Shown here: positions 1-8,615 of the stretch, one piece after another | Layout of the letters: each line of letters starts with the position of its first letter | Position numbering within the stretch: position 1 is the stretch's first letter | Assembly: GCF_000219125.1 (NCBI RefSeq) | Contig: NZ_AFGF01000078.1 | Location: forward strand, 14-37,898 | Length of the DNA: 37,885 nt | Direction of reading: 5' to 3' | Origin: Acetonema longum DSM 6540 | GTDB lineage: Bacteria; Bacillota; Negativicutes; Sporomusales; Acetonemataceae | Made by a program: the position numbers and the translations under genes | Notes under the pieces: model-generated | Seen by the model: only the letters and a program-made list of their open reading frames with translations | Databases searched by the model: none | Told to the model about the DNA's origin: nothing

Positions 1-387
1 ACGTACCTTACTATTCAGGTCATATAACCCAAAAGGCTGCAAAAATTTGATCGAGCAATAATTGCTCACGTCTACGGCGCTATTGACGTAATAGACACCT
101 TTATTCTGCAGCACCCTCCTGACCAGCGCCTCTGAAGCCGGACGGTAACGGGAAGGATCGATAGACAGTTTTTTATACATGCTGCGCACGGCGCTGATCC
201 TTGGCAGAGTAGGCAAAATGTTTAGATTATAAATTTTGGCTAGTTCCGTCTGCAACTGTGAAAACTCTTGGGTCAACGAAGGGGGGGTTCCCCGCAGGGC
301 CGCATTGCTGATAATGATATAGCCTAACCGACACGCAGGCGCTGCTTGTCTGATGTTCTGATCAATGACTAGTGAAGTTATGCTCAT
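1..387 (-). CDS. B3/B4 tRNA-editing-like domain protein, C-terminus cut off by window edge
   Basis: The reading frame starts at the ATG at 387, behind a strong ribosome site (GAGGGAGGC, about 391-399), and runs off the window. The 129 visible residues include the stretch RYRPASEALVRRVLQ followed by YYVNSAVDVSNYCS. This resembles stand-alone proteins carrying the B3/B4 domain of the phenylalanyl-tRNA synthetase beta chain, the domain that edits mischarged Tyr-tRNA(Phe) there; the free-standing proteins are usually a little over 200 residues. A role in tRNA quality control is inferred. It is the last visible gene of a minus-strand run behind a YbaK-type Cys-tRNA deacylase (50 bp gap), which puts two tRNA-editing-like genes side by side. 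Substrate unknown. Confidence 0.75.
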   Translation of the reverse strand, partial: MSITSLVIDQNIRQAAPACRLGYIIISNAALRGTPPSLTQEFSQLQTELAKIYNLNILPTLPRISAVRSMYKKLSIDPSRYRPASEALVRRVLQNKGVYYVNSAVDVSNYCSIKFLQPFGLYDLNSKVR

Positions 388-437
388 GTTGCCTCCCTCA
401 TACCTAAAACCGACTGTTTGCCGCTATATCTAAAGAA

Positions 438-908
438 CTATCCAGTTATCGGGCACACCGTTGCTCCGGTAGCCTGAATTAAAGCCGCAGGCGCCAGCAA
501 TAACTGGCCCCCCCGAAGTCCGGCGCTAATGGACAGAAATGACCATTGCGATGCGCTTTCATCAAGAAATACCGGATATTTTTTCTTGGCTCCAATCGGT
601 GATACGCCGCCCCGGATGTAGCCGGTGAGAGGCAACACTTCTTTTAGCGGCACCATTTCTGCTTTTTTATTGCCACTGGCAGCCGCCAATTTTTTTAGAT
701 CCAATTCTGCTGCGCCGGGTATACAGGCCATAATGACCCCGCTTTTATCACCCCGGACTACCAGCGTCTTAAAAACCTGTTCAGCCGGCAGGCCAACTTT
801 GGCGGCCACGCTTTCGGCACTTAGGTCATTTTCATCCACATCGTATTCTTTGAGCTCATAGGTGATCCCGAGACCATCCAGTAAACGAGCTGCATTGGTT
901 TTTTTCAT
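438..908 (-). CDS. ybaK: Cys-tRNA(Pro)/Cys-tRNA(Cys) deacylase, YbaK/EbsC family
   Basis: This 156-residue protein has the usual YbaK length. Members hydrolyse Cys wrongly attached to tRNA(Pro), in trans to prolyl-tRNA synthetase. The family signature is visible: an N-terminal [20 protein letters not shown] near residues 45-52, a central conserved Lys block ([12 protein letters not shown]), and [19 protein letters not shown] near 97-114, with the Gly-rich substrate loop GGVSPIG. The start ATG at 908 has GGGAGA about 12 bases upstream. It lies 35 bp downstream of the small TM1266-like gene and 50 bp upstream of the B3/B4 gene, so the three are probably cotranscribed. A cytoplasmic proofreading role is well supported by family knowledge. 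Confidence 0.9.
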   Translation of the reverse strand: MKKTNAARLLDGLGITYELKEYDVDENDLSAESVAAKVGLPAEQVFKTLVVRGDKSGVIMACIPGAAELDLKKLAAASGNKKAEMVPLKEVLPLTGYIRGGVSPIGAKKKYPVFLDESASQWSFLSISAGLRGGQLLLAPAALIQATGATVCPITG

Positions 909-943
909 AAGCGGATCAATTCTCCCATAGAGTAGTGCAGAAC

Positions 944-1207
944 TTAAAAATCAAGCTTCATATATTTTATTTTTACAGACGGAATCATCTGCAGATCCCG
1001 CTCAAAGTCACTGAGGGGCATGTTGCCGCATAACTGCAGCAAAATCAACCCACTGCCTGAGCAGTGATCGACAGCCGCATCGTGCAGTCCCAGACGAACG
1101 CGAATATAGCATCCGTATTTTGTCAGGACGTCCTGCACCTTCACGGCGGTTTCCACTCGACTTTCCTGTGAAATAGCCATTATCACGGAACCATTTTGCA
1201 TTACCAT
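944..1207 (-). CDS. small TM1266-like (iron-only hydrogenase system regulator-like) protein
   Basis: This 87-residue protein starts at the ATG at 1207, with GAGGTG seven bases upstream. Its spacing of conserved positions ([16 protein letters not shown], then RVRLGLHD, then a hydrophobic strand LILLQLCG, then a C-terminal IPSVKIKYM) fits the small ACT/ferredoxin-like fold of the TM1266 family, sometimes named putative regulator of the iron-only hydrogenase system. No enzyme motif or DNA-binding helix is visible, so any regulatory role comes from the family name alone. It is the first gene of the minus-strand run with ybaK. A decayed [FeFe]-hydrogenase-like gene occurs 30 kb away, but nothing links the two. 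Confidence 0.6.
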   Translation of the reverse strand: MVMQNGSVIMAISQESRVETAVKVQDVLTKYGCYIRVRLGLHDAAVDHCSGSGLILLQLCGNMPLSDFERDLQMIPSVKIKYMKLDF

Positions 1208-1542
1208 ACATTATCACCTCAGATTTGTATCTGGTTAAACATAACCATTCCATATATTGGCCCAAAATCCTGCTATTTAGACCATGAAAGAAAAAATCCA
1301 GAAAAATCGAAAAATCGCCACACCGGATCATCCGATGATCTGAACCTGCTCTTGCAAGCATTCAGATTATAGCAGGATTGTTCTATTCCTCCCGGACGGG
1401 CATACAATTATTATCCAAAGAAATGAACGCCCCGGCAATCCACATGACTGAAAACCATTCCTCACAGGGTCATGAAATTGCAGGTTTGCGCGTGCCCTAT
1501 GCCTAATTATATCCGTAATATTTCGAAAGGGATGTGAACTGT
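1208..1542. promoter_or_regulatory. divergent promoter region between the tRNA-editing run and pckA
   Basis: This 335-bp interval separates divergent genes. On the minus strand there is an extended -10 (TGCTATAAT, 1366-1374) about 160 bp upstream of the small TM1266-like gene, with no convincing -35. A short inverted repeat GATCAT-ccg-ATGATC lies near 1326-1340. On the plus strand, before pckA, TTGCGC followed 16 bases later by TATATC is a weak promoter candidate around 1484-1512. The short reading frames here lack ribosome sites and I do not call them genes. Confidence 0.4.
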
Positions 1543-3123
1543 ATGGCCAGGATCTGTAATGTATTGTCTGACTTGCGGGAAAACTATGCCGGCTGCCTTT
1601 ATAACAACCTGTCAGTACCGCGTCTAAAAGAACTGTCACTGCAGCGGAAAGAAGGTATCCTAACTGCCAGCGGCGCCTTGCGGGTTAGCACCGGCAAGTA
1701 TACCGGCCGTTCACCCGGCGATAAATTCATTGTATGTGACCCTGAGACCAAAGATCGGGTGGACTGGAAGAACAATCAGGCAATGTCGCCGGAAGTATTC
1801 TGGCGCCTGTACAACAAGATGATTCATTACCTGCAGAACAAAGATCTGTTTGTGTTTGACGGCTATGCCGGCGCAGACCGTTCTTCCTCCCTGGCGATCC
1901 GTGTGATTAATGAATTTGCCTGGCAAAATCTTTTCATACATCAGCTTTTGCTTCGCACCTATGATACCGGCCGGGAAACCGGAGAGCCGGAATTCACCAT
2001 TCTGGCAGCCCCGGGCTGCACGGCGGACCCTGTGGCCGACGCTACAAAATCCGAGGCTTTTATTATCCTCAATCTTACGGAACGGCTGGTCCTGATTGGA
2101 GGCACCCACTATGCCGGCGAAATGAAAAAATCCGTTTTCTCGGCGATGAATTACTTTTTGCCGCGACAAAGCATCCTGTCCATGCATTGCTCCGCCAATC
2201 AAGGCGTCGGCGGCGATATCGCCCTCTTCTTCGGTCTTTCCGGCACAGGCAAAACATCCCTGTCGGCTGACCCGGACCGGCAGTTGATCGGGGATGATGA
2301 ACACGGTTGGAGCGATCGGGGAATTTTCAATATCGAAGGCGGCTGCTACGCGAAATGCATTCACCTTAGCCGGGAAAACGAACCGCAAATCTGGGACGCG
2401 ATTCAATTCGGCAGTGTATTGGAAAATGTAGTTATAGATGAAGACTCACGGCAGCCGGACTATGCCAGCGAAGCGATCACTGAAAACACCAGGGCAGCCT
2501 ATCCTATCAGGCATATCCCACACAGCATTTATCCCGGAATCGGCGGTCATCCCTCAACCATCCTGTTTCTCACCGCCGATGCCTTCGGAGTACTGCCGCC
2601 GATTGCCAAACTGAGTCCGGAACAAGCCATGTTCTACTTTCTTTCCGGCTATACCAGCAAGCTGGCCGGCACTGAACGGGGAATCGCAGAGCCCCAGGCG
2701 ACTTTTTCCGCTTGCTTCGGTTCACCTTTCTTGCCCCTGCCGCCAGCGGCATATGCTGATTTACTGAAAGAAAAAATCACCCGGCATCAGACACAGGTGT
2801 TCCTGATCAACACTGGCTGGCAGGGTGGCCGTTATGGCACAGGAAAAAGAATCAACATCCAATACACCCGCCGTATGGTAGCGGCTGCCATTAACGGCCA
2901 ATTCAACCAGACTGCATTTACCGATCATCCCGTGTTTAACCTGTCCATGCCATTACATTGCTCCGGCATCCCCGACTCTGTTCTCAATCCTCAGGATAGC
3001 TGGGCTGATCCTCAGGAATACCGGCAAACCGCGTGGAAACTGGCTGAAATGTTTCATAAAAACCTGGAAAAGTTCGTTCTGCCGCCGGAGGTCGTCCAAT
3101 CAGGCCCTCATTTGCCACTGTAA
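1543..3123 (+). CDS. pckA: phosphoenolpyruvate carboxykinase (ATP)
   Basis: It makes PEP from oxaloacetate and ATP at the entry to gluconeogenesis, and in anaerobes may also run in the carboxylating direction. The length (526 residues) fits the ATP-dependent family. Visible motifs are the substrate-binding [35 protein letters not shown], the kinase-1a P-loop [14 protein letters not shown] (from about residue 231) followed by the metal-binding IGDDEHGW, and near the C-terminus [12 protein letters not shown] with [18 protein letters not shown] at 1534 is in frame, but it lies only 2 bases after the ribosome site AAAGGG (1526-1531), so I prefer the ATG at 1543. The gene is monocistronic and ends at a strong terminator. 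Confidence 0.95.
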   Translation: MARICNVLSDLRENYAGCLYNNLSVPRLKELSLQRKEGILTASGALRVSTGKYTGRSPGDKFIVCDPETKDRVDWKNNQAMSPEVFWRLYNKMIHYLQNKDLFVFDGYAGADRSSSLAIRVINEFAWQNLFIHQLLLRTYDTGRETGEPEFTILAAPGCTADPVADATKSEAFIILNLTERLVLIGGTHYAGEMKKSVFSAMNYFLPRQSILSMHCSANQGVGGDIALFFGLSGTGKTSLSADPDRQLIGDDEHGWSDRGIFNIEGGCYAKCIHLSRENEPQIWDAIQFGSVLENVVIDEDSRQPDYASEAITENTRAAYPIRHIPHSIYPGIGGHPSTILFLTADAFGVLPPIAKLSPEQAMFYFLSGYTSKLAGTERGIAEPQATFSACFGSPFLPLPPAAYADLLKEKITRHQTQVFLINTGWQGGRYGTGKRINIQYTRRMVAAAINGQFNQTAFTDHPVFNLSMPLHCSGIPDSVLNPQDSWADPQEYRQTAWKLAEMFHKNLEKFVLPPEVVQSGPHLPL

Positions 3124-3164
3124 CCAGGCTAAGACGCTAATAGGCGTCCCGTAAATGCAAGGCA

Positions 3165-3213
3165 AACGGCGTTAAAGTTCCGGGCTGGCCGGGACTTTAA
3201 CGCCGTTATTTTT
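3165..3213 (+). terminator. intrinsic terminator of pckA
   Basis: The left arm AACGGCGTTAAAGTTCCGG and a right arm ending in CTTTAACGCCGTT form a stem of about 19 bp with one G-U pair and a GCTG loop, followed by ATTTTT. It lies 40 bp after the pckA stop. Confidence 0.93.
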
Positions 3214-3314
3214 CCTTTCCTTCAGACTCATCTTCTTTCAGCAGGACATCCTACAAAACAACGAGAATGTATTGTTGAGAAAATTCTTCCACTCTCAAAA
3301 ATCGAGGTGTATAT

Positions 3315-5210
3315 ATGCTAAAGATCGCCCTAGGGCAAATGGAAATCATTCCCGGAAGACCTGATGTCAATACCGCCGCCATGCTGCAAATGATGAACGC
3401 CGCCCGGCAGCAGGGAGCGGATATGATCATCTTCCCGGAAATGTCTGTTCCCGGTTATTTACTGGGCGACACCTGGGAGCAATCTGCGTTTTTGCGGGAT
3501 TGTGAATACTATGTGCAGCAGCTCATCAACGGCACCTCGAGCGGCATCATCGCCATGTTCGGCAGTGTCGCCGTGGATTGGAACAAGCGCAACAATGATG
3601 GACGGGTGCGTAAATACAATGCTTTCTTTACCGCCCAAAGCGGAAAACTTCTGGGCGGGGAAAACTACCCCTATCCCTTTCGTATAAAAACCTTACTGCC
3701 CAATTACCGCGAGTTTGACGATGACAGACATTTTTACAGTACCCAAAAATTAGCCGTTGAACTGGGCATTCCGGTAGCGGAACTGCTTCGCCCGATCCAG
3801 GTCCGGACAGTTCATGGGCCTTTATCCGTCGGCTGTATTCTTTGCGAAGACGGCTGGTATGATGACTACGCGGTCAAACCGGCGGAACTGTTGGCCGCTA
3901 ATCATCCTCTCGACCTTTTGGTCAATATCTCCAGTTCCCCTTTTACCCTGGGCAAAAACAACAAACGCAACCGGTTATTTTCCCGGCAGGCCAGGAAGCT
4001 GGGGGTACCGGTTCTCTATGTAAACAATGTGGGGATCCAAAATAACGGGAAAACCGTATATACTTTCGATGGCTGCAGCACTGTATACAACAGAGCCGGA
4101 GCCGTCATTGCCTATTGCCCAGCCTTTACCGCTTCCATGCCGGTGATTGACCTGGATACCGCCGGCGGAGGAATGTCCCGGCCTGCCGTGGCAGTGCCTG
4201 ATGACAGCGGCATTGATACCGTCTGTCAGGCTGTCCGCTATGGAACGGTGGCATTTCTGCGTTCCATAGGTCTGGAACGGGTGGTCATCGGCCTGTCCGG
4301 CGGCATTGACTCAAGCCTGGCCGCCGCCCTGTACGCCCATATCCTGCCGCCGGCGCAGGTCCTCCTGGTCAACATGCCCAGCCAACACAACTCCTCTACT
4401 ACCAAAGACCTGGCAGCAATCCTGGCAAGCCGTTTAGGCTGTCCCTATACCGTAATCCCGATTCAGGAAGCGGTGGACTTAACCACCCGGCAAATTCACC
4501 AAGCCGAGCTGAAGGCAACGGGGCAATTCCAATCACTGACCCTAAGTCCTTTCATGCTGGAAAATGTTCAGGCCCGGGACCGTTCTTCCCGTATTTTGGC
4601 GGCTCTGGCAGCTGCATTTGGCGGCGGGTTTACCTGCAACGCCAATAAATCCGAACTAACGGTAGGCTATGCCACCCTGTACGGCGACCAGAGCGGCTGC
4701 CTGGCAGCGCTGGCCGACCTGTGGAAGCATCAGGTTTACGCGCTGGCCCAATATTTTAATGAAGAGGTCTACCGGGATGAGATTATTCCCCGGGGAATCT
4801 TCACGCTGCCGCCCAGCGCCGAACTCTCGCCGGATCACGCTGTGGACGAGGGCAAAGGGGACCCGATCATCTATCCGTATCACGATTATCTGTTCCGAGC
4901 CTTTGTGGAGCGTTGGGACAGAGCAACGCCGGAAGATCTCCTGACTTGGTATCTGGCCGGAACGCTGGAGACCGAGATCGGCTGCCAGTCCGGTCTGTCT
5001 CAACGCCTTTTCCCCGGTCCGGCCGAATTCATCACGGATTTAGAACGCTGGTGGAAACTCTACACCGGCATGGCAGTGGCCAAACGCATCCAGGCGCCGC
5101 CGGTACTGGCCGTCAGCCGGCGGGTATTCGGTTTTGACCACCGGGAAGCCCAAAACGGCTCCTACTTTACCGCTAAGTACCTCGAACTAAAAAAACAACT
5201 ACTAGGATAA
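3315..5210 (+). CDS. nadE: glutamine-dependent NAD+ synthetase
   Basis: It converts nicotinic acid adenine dinucleotide to NAD+ using ATP and ammonia drawn from glutamine. At 631 residues it is the two-domain type. The N-terminal nitrilase-like amidase has the catalytic Glu in FPEMSVPGYLLGD (E42) and the Cys in CILCEDGWYDD (C177). The synthetase domain has the PP-loop GLSGGIDSSLAAAL (from about residue 326), then PSQHNSSTTKDLA and NKSELTVGYATLYGD. GAGGTG lies 5 bases upstream of the ATG at 3315. The radical SAM gene begins 15 bp after the stop, so the two are probably cotranscribed. The catalytic residues I looked for appear intact. Confidence 0.96.
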   Translation: MLKIALGQMEIIPGRPDVNTAAMLQMMNAARQQGADMIIFPEMSVPGYLLGDTWEQSAFLRDCEYYVQQLINGTSSGIIAMFGSVAVDWNKRNNDGRVRKYNAFFTAQSGKLLGGENYPYPFRIKTLLPNYREFDDDRHFYSTQKLAVELGIPVAELLRPIQVRTVHGPLSVGCILCEDGWYDDYAVKPAELLAANHPLDLLVNISSSPFTLGKNNKRNRLFSRQARKLGVPVLYVNNVGIQNNGKTVYTFDGCSTVYNRAGAVIAYCPAFTASMPVIDLDTAGGGMSRPAVAVPDDSGIDTVCQAVRYGTVAFLRSIGLERVVIGLSGGIDSSLAAALYAHILPPAQVLLVNMPSQHNSSTTKDLAAILASRLGCPYTVIPIQEAVDLTTRQIHQAELKATGQFQSLTLSPFMLENVQARDRSSRILAALAAAFGGGFTCNANKSELTVGYATLYGDQSGCLAALADLWKHQVYALAQYFNEEVYRDEIIPRGIFTLPPSAELSPDHAVDEGKGDPIIYPYHDYLFRAFVERWDRATPEDLLTWYLAGTLETEIGCQSGLSQRLFPGPAEFITDLERWWKLYTGMAVAKRIQAPPVLAVSRRVFGFDHREAQNGSYFTAKYLELKKQLLG

Positions 5211-5225
5211 ATACAGGAGGAATTT

Positions 5226-6116
5226 ATGTACTTTGACGATGCGGAAGGCATGGTCTTTCGCCCTCCCAGTGAGGCTAATAGTTTTATCCTGCGGGTAACC
5301 GTCGGCTGTTCCCATAACCGCTGCGCCTTCTGCAGCATGTACCGGGATGTTAAATTCCGGATACGCCCCCTGGAAGAAATCATCCCCCTCATCCGCCTGG
5401 CGGCCAGACAAGCCCCTCTCTTGCGGCGGGTATTCCTGGCCGACGGCAATGCAATGGTGCTCAGAACCGAAACCCTGCTGACCATCATGCAGGAGCTGCG
5501 GCAAGCCTTTCCCAAGCTGTCGCGCATCACTTGCTATGGAGGGCCCAAGGATATCCTGCGTAAAACGCCGGAAGAACTCTCTGCTTTGCGGGAAGCCGGT
5601 TTACAGATTATATACCTGGGAATCGAAAGCGGCGATGATCAGGTGCTAGCCCTGGCGGATAAAGGAGTCACAGGAGCTGAAATGGCGGAAGCCGGACAAA
5701 AAGTGCTGGCAGCCGGACTAAAACTCTCGGCGATGGTCATCCTGGGGCTGGGCGGCAAAGAACTTTCCCATCAGCATGCCGTCCATACCGGCCAGGTCAT
5801 CAGCCAAATCAATCCTACGATGCTAAGCGCCCTGACCCTGATGCTCCACGAGGGAACCCCGCTGCGCTCCCTGGTGGAGCAAGGCCGGTTTCAACCCCTT
5901 TCCCCCTATGAAATCATCCTGGAGTTAAAAACCATGCTGGAACATACCCACCTCACCAAGCCCTCCCTGTTCCGCTGCAACCACGCTTCCAACCTGGTCC
6001 CCTTGTCCGGAACCCTGCCTCAAGACAAAAAAAAACTGCTGCAGGACCTGGAATGGCTGGAAACCGCCTACAAAAACAAAAATAATCCCATGCTCAACGA
6101 CACAGGATTATTTTAA
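5226..6116 (+). CDS. radical SAM protein with a C-X4-C-X2-C cluster motif
   Basis: This 296-residue protein should bind a 4Fe-4S cluster and cleave S-adenosylmethionine; its substrate is unknown. The cluster motif GCSHNRCAFCSMYRD has cysteines at residues 28, 33 and 36, giving C-X4-C-X2-C instead of the usual C-X3-C-X2-C. Later come GNAMVL (strand with Gly), a GGPKDIL stretch, the Elp3/MiaB-like IYLGIESGDDQVL and a C-terminal domain without extra cysteine clusters. The start ATG at 5226 follows GGAGG. It lies 15 bp behind nadE, and a shared transcript is likely. The pairing with nadE does not identify a pathway; HemN-like oxidase activity cannot be claimed. Confidence 0.85.
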   Translation: MYFDDAEGMVFRPPSEANSFILRVTVGCSHNRCAFCSMYRDVKFRIRPLEEIIPLIRLAARQAPLLRRVFLADGNAMVLRTETLLTIMQELRQAFPKLSRITCYGGPKDILRKTPEELSALREAGLQIIYLGIESGDDQVLALADKGVTGAEMAEAGQKVLAAGLKLSAMVILGLGGKELSHQHAVHTGQVISQINPTMLSALTLMLHEGTPLRSLVEQGRFQPLSPYEIILELKTMLEHTHLTKPSLFRCNHASNLVPLSGTLPQDKKKLLQDLEWLETAYKNKNNPMLNDTGLF

Positions 6117-6123
6117 AAGCATA

Positions 6124-6173
6124 CAGATGAGTTTTGCAACGGTCTCCTAGGGGCCTGTTGCAAAACTCATCTG
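6124..6173. repeat. 17-bp perfect inverted repeat after the radical SAM gene
   Basis: Arms CAGATGAGTTTTGCAAC (6124-6140) and GTTGCAAAACTCATCTG (6157-6173) pair perfectly around a 16-base loop. No T-run follows, so it is not a standard terminator, though it lies between convergent genes. Its left arm overlaps the first copy of the direct repeat described for the next element. Confidence 0.8.
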
Positions 6174-6541
6174 CAGCCTCGACTCTGAGACCGTTCAAAA
6201 CGAGTCAGATGCTAGGTAAGAGCAACGCCTGTGTTGCCATACTGAAGAATTTAGGTGACTTTTCGGCTTATGAGATAACATCCGCTACTACCGGTATCCC
6301 GAGAAGTCACATATTCTGATAGCACGACGAGGACGCCCGCGCAGACAGTACGTTCGGGAGGGTACGGCAATGCTGGAAAGATGCGCAGCATCGTGAAAGC
6401 TGGAAGAAAGCAGTCCCTTTTCGGGTATTTTAGATCAAAGTAACCAGTCAACACGAATCCGAAAAGGGGCGCTTTCTGAACAGCGCGCGCCCGCAGGAGT
6501 AACGACGCAGACGGCCCGTTTTCAACGGTCCCCTAGCGGCG
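6131..6541. repeat. composite repeat-bounded, highly structured intergenic element
   Basis: About 400 bp without a credible gene. Related ends are visible. CAACGGTCTCCTAGGGGC (6137-6154) recurs in direct orientation as CAACGGTCCCCTAGCGGC (6523-6540). GACCGTTCAAAACG (6189-6202) recurs inverted with one mismatch at 6517-6530. Inside are long-range stems: 6255-6266 with 6299-6310 (12 bp, one G-U), 6370-6375 with 6386-6391, and an interrupted helix 6399-6424 with 6459-6484 whose core is CCCTTTTCGG against CCGAAAAGGG. The right end overlaps the last codons of the zinc-ribbon gene. It resembles a REP/BIME or MITE-like non-coding element, or a structured RNA. I do not recognise a named family. Confidence 0.6.
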
Positions 6542-6874
6542 GAAAAACCAGATAACCATACCAATCATCATCAGTAAAACGGCCAACGGCAAAGCCACAA
6601 AGAGAATAAACAGGAAAAACACCGCAATCAGCAATTTCGACAGCAGTCCTCCGCCACCCAGGCTCACCTGCTCTACATATATCCTGCCGAATCCAGGTCG
6701 GTCATACTGTTGCCGGTCATCATCGGAACGGTCGCTTTGGTCAATGGTGATACCGTCAAAATCGTCTTTTTCGGCACGGGATAAGACTGTCACCCGGGAG
6801 GCATCACGCGTATCCCGGCCGCAAACCGGACAGACCTCTTCGTCATATTCGTTGCCACAGACGTTACAACGCAT
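6533..6874 (-). CDS. zinc-ribbon protein with C-terminal membrane segment
   Basis: A 113-residue protein of unknown role. The N-terminus has a zinc ribbon (CNVCGNEY, then CPVCGRD: two CxxC pairs 8 residues apart), followed by a polar, Asp-rich linker and a hydrophobic C-terminus from about residue 80 to 110 that is long enough for one or two membrane helices. The ribosome site AGGAGG lies 10 bases upstream of the ATG at 6874. It starts 30 bp after the stop of the large unknown gene upstream, so the two probably form an operon. The last codons overlap the repeat element. Function not recognised. Confidence 0.75.
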   Translation of the reverse strand: MRCNVCGNEYDEEVCPVCGRDTRDASRVTVLSRAEKDDFDGITIDQSDRSDDDRQQYDRPGFGRIYVEQVSLGGGGLLSKLLIAVFFLFILFVALPLAVLLMMIGMVIWFFRR

Positions 6875-6904
6875 TTTCAGCGTACCTCCTGTATAAAAAT
6901 GATC

Positions 6905-8449
6905 TTATGACATATAAAGCAGCAGTAAAAATCCTTCCTCATTTAAATATCTGGCATCATGCACATCAAGTTCCAGGATATCCTCAATTTTACCGCGACT
7001 GGCATAAATGCCGGACGTGGATATGCCGGCATCCTGTGCCAGTTCTTCCATCGATGCATTAAACAGCGAGTTCAGCAAAGAAAAGGTATAGACAACCGCA
7101 GCCGCCCAAACAGCCGGTTTGCGGACCTGGGTCTCCCGCCGCTGGCAGTAATCGGACCACATCTTTTCCGCTAACCGGATATCATGCAGCGAAAAGCCGT
7201 ATTTCGGCATCATCCTCTGCAAAACTTCCACAACCGCCGGCTGCGGTTCTCTTTTTTTCTCAACAGACGGATACTGCTGTCTGGCGTGAAGCGGAGTGAC
7301 ATTGACGGTAGACACGGTTGTCAGTACATGCATGGTATGGCGCACAGCGATGGAGTGTCTCCGGAAAAACTCTTTCCAACTGGCATCGGGCTGCTGCACC
7401 GTGAATATTTCTCGCTGCCGTGAAATTTCTTGCTTAATGCGCCGGCGCAAATTCGGACTGATATCCACGCTGGCCACATAGTTAGCCATAATCGTTCCAT
7501 GGGAAAAAATATGGCCAAAAAACAAAAGCCGCTTCATCATTTTATTATCAACGGCCGGATAAGGCATTTCAAACACCTCATCCGTAAATAGATTTACGCA
7601 TTCAACCCAGTCCTGATTGACGATTTTATTGATATAAAACACGGAAAACTCGGCCTGAACCAAATCCCGCAGTACAGCCCGCTCTTCACCGGATAATTTC
7701 TCCTGGCTCTGACAAAAATGATCAACCGGAGAACGATCATCGGCAATAAGATGATAATCAAAAAGAAAATAATCCCAAAACCCCATCCAAAATTCTTCAA
7801 AATTCTCCTGATGCGGCGAGGGAATAGTATTGGCCGGGCCTACATATAAAAACAAGGCCCGGTGAAAATCCTCATCAAATACGTTTTTCTGAAAATAACC
7901 GGCTAGCTTATTCATGAGCCTTTCCACAATATCCGCGAATATGCTGGCTTCATCGTCCAGCATCATTGCCGTCCGGGGGCCCAGAGAATGAGTCCACTCG
8001 TGTTTTAAGCGTTCCAGTTCATCATCATCCAGATGATGCTTTAAGAGTCTCAGCCGCTTGCCGCCGGCTATTTCTTTCGCTGCCAGCTGCAAATCTTCAG
8101 CCGTGTGGAGCAGGCGCCTGCCAATTAAATACTGAAAAAATTCTTCCAGTACGCCAAATATACGCCTGACTGATTGGAGAGTGATCTTAAAAGAAGTAGC
8201 ATGTCCCGCCCATTCAATGAAAATGCTGTATTCCGGGCCAGAAATTTCCTCCAGAGTTTCATGCTCGGTTACCGCTAAATACTGAATCAACAGTTGTAAC
8301 TGGTCCCAAATCTCACTCAGTTCTTTATCGGTGCTGCCCTGCCAAGCCTTTTGCCGGAGAAAGCCCTCCACCCATTCCTGAGTGATAACCAGGTTTCCAC
8401 CCAACTCATGAGAAAAAAAATAAGAAACTTTATCATAAACATTTTTCAT
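6905..8449 (-). CDS. large uncharacterised protein with C-terminal HTH-like segment
   Basis: I do not recognise the family. From the ATG at 8449 the protein has 514 residues, is rich in Trp, Phe and Tyr, is helical in character, and lacks a signal peptide or membrane segments. Near the C-terminus, KPAVWAAAVVYTFSLLNSL then MEELAQDAGISTSGIYASRG reads like a cyclin-like helix pair followed by a helix-turn-helix, as in SEC-C/plasmid-type proteins; this is inference. A longer frame opens at a TTG at 8518, but it has no ribosome site. A TATAAT (8531-8536, minus strand) close upstream would put the transcript start near 8523, also favouring 8449. AGGAGA lies 13 bases before that ATG, a long spacing. 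Confidence 0.7.
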   Translation of the reverse strand: MKNVYDKVSYFFSHELGGNLVITQEWVEGFLRQKAWQGSTDKELSEIWDQLQLLIQYLAVTEHETLEEISGPEYSIFIEWAGHATSFKITLQSVRRIFGVLEEFFQYLIGRRLLHTAEDLQLAAKEIAGGKRLRLLKHHLDDDELERLKHEWTHSLGPRTAMMLDDEASIFADIVERLMNKLAGYFQKNVFDEDFHRALFLYVGPANTIPSPHQENFEEFWMGFWDYFLFDYHLIADDRSPVDHFCQSQEKLSGEERAVLRDLVQAEFSVFYINKIVNQDWVECVNLFTDEVFEMPYPAVDNKMMKRLLFFGHIFSHGTIMANYVASVDISPNLRRRIKQEISRQREIFTVQQPDASWKEFFRRHSIAVRHTMHVLTTVSTVNVTPLHARQQYPSVEKKREPQPAVVEVLQRMMPKYGFSLHDIRLAEKMWSDYCQRRETQVRKPAVWAAAVVYTFSLLNSLFNASMEELAQDAGISTSGIYASRGKIEDILELDVHDARYLNEEGFLLLLYMS

Positions 8450-8566
8450 TCCGCTGCAAAAATCTCCTGTTATCTTGTTAATCTGGCTGCGACGAAGACT
8501 GGATAACCGGCAAAACAAATAATATTGTCTATTATACCATTTTTTCAGTCTGCAGAATAGATAGAG

Positions 8567-8609
8567 AAAAAATGATCAGGCATCCTCCCGAGGACGCCTG
8601 ATCATTTTT
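8567..8609 (-). terminator. intrinsic terminator after the TctC-like gene
   Basis: Near-perfect palindrome with arms AATGATCAGGC and GCCTGATCATT plus an inner TCCTC/GAGGA stem. On the minus strand it is followed by TTTTTT. It begins 7 bp after the stop of the binding-protein gene and can work in both directions. It separates that gene from the promoter of the large unknown gene. Confidence 0.92.
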
Positions 8610-8615
8610 CTTATA

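Noticed and set aside
1008-1361. 117-codon minus-strand frame overlapping the small TM1266-like gene
   Set aside because: It is out of frame with the better supported gene, has no ribosome site and shows unnatural composition.
6251-6454. 67-codon minus-strand frame inside the repeat element
   Set aside because: It has no ribosome site, no domain, and lies across long base-paired stems. It is better explained as structured non-coding sequence.
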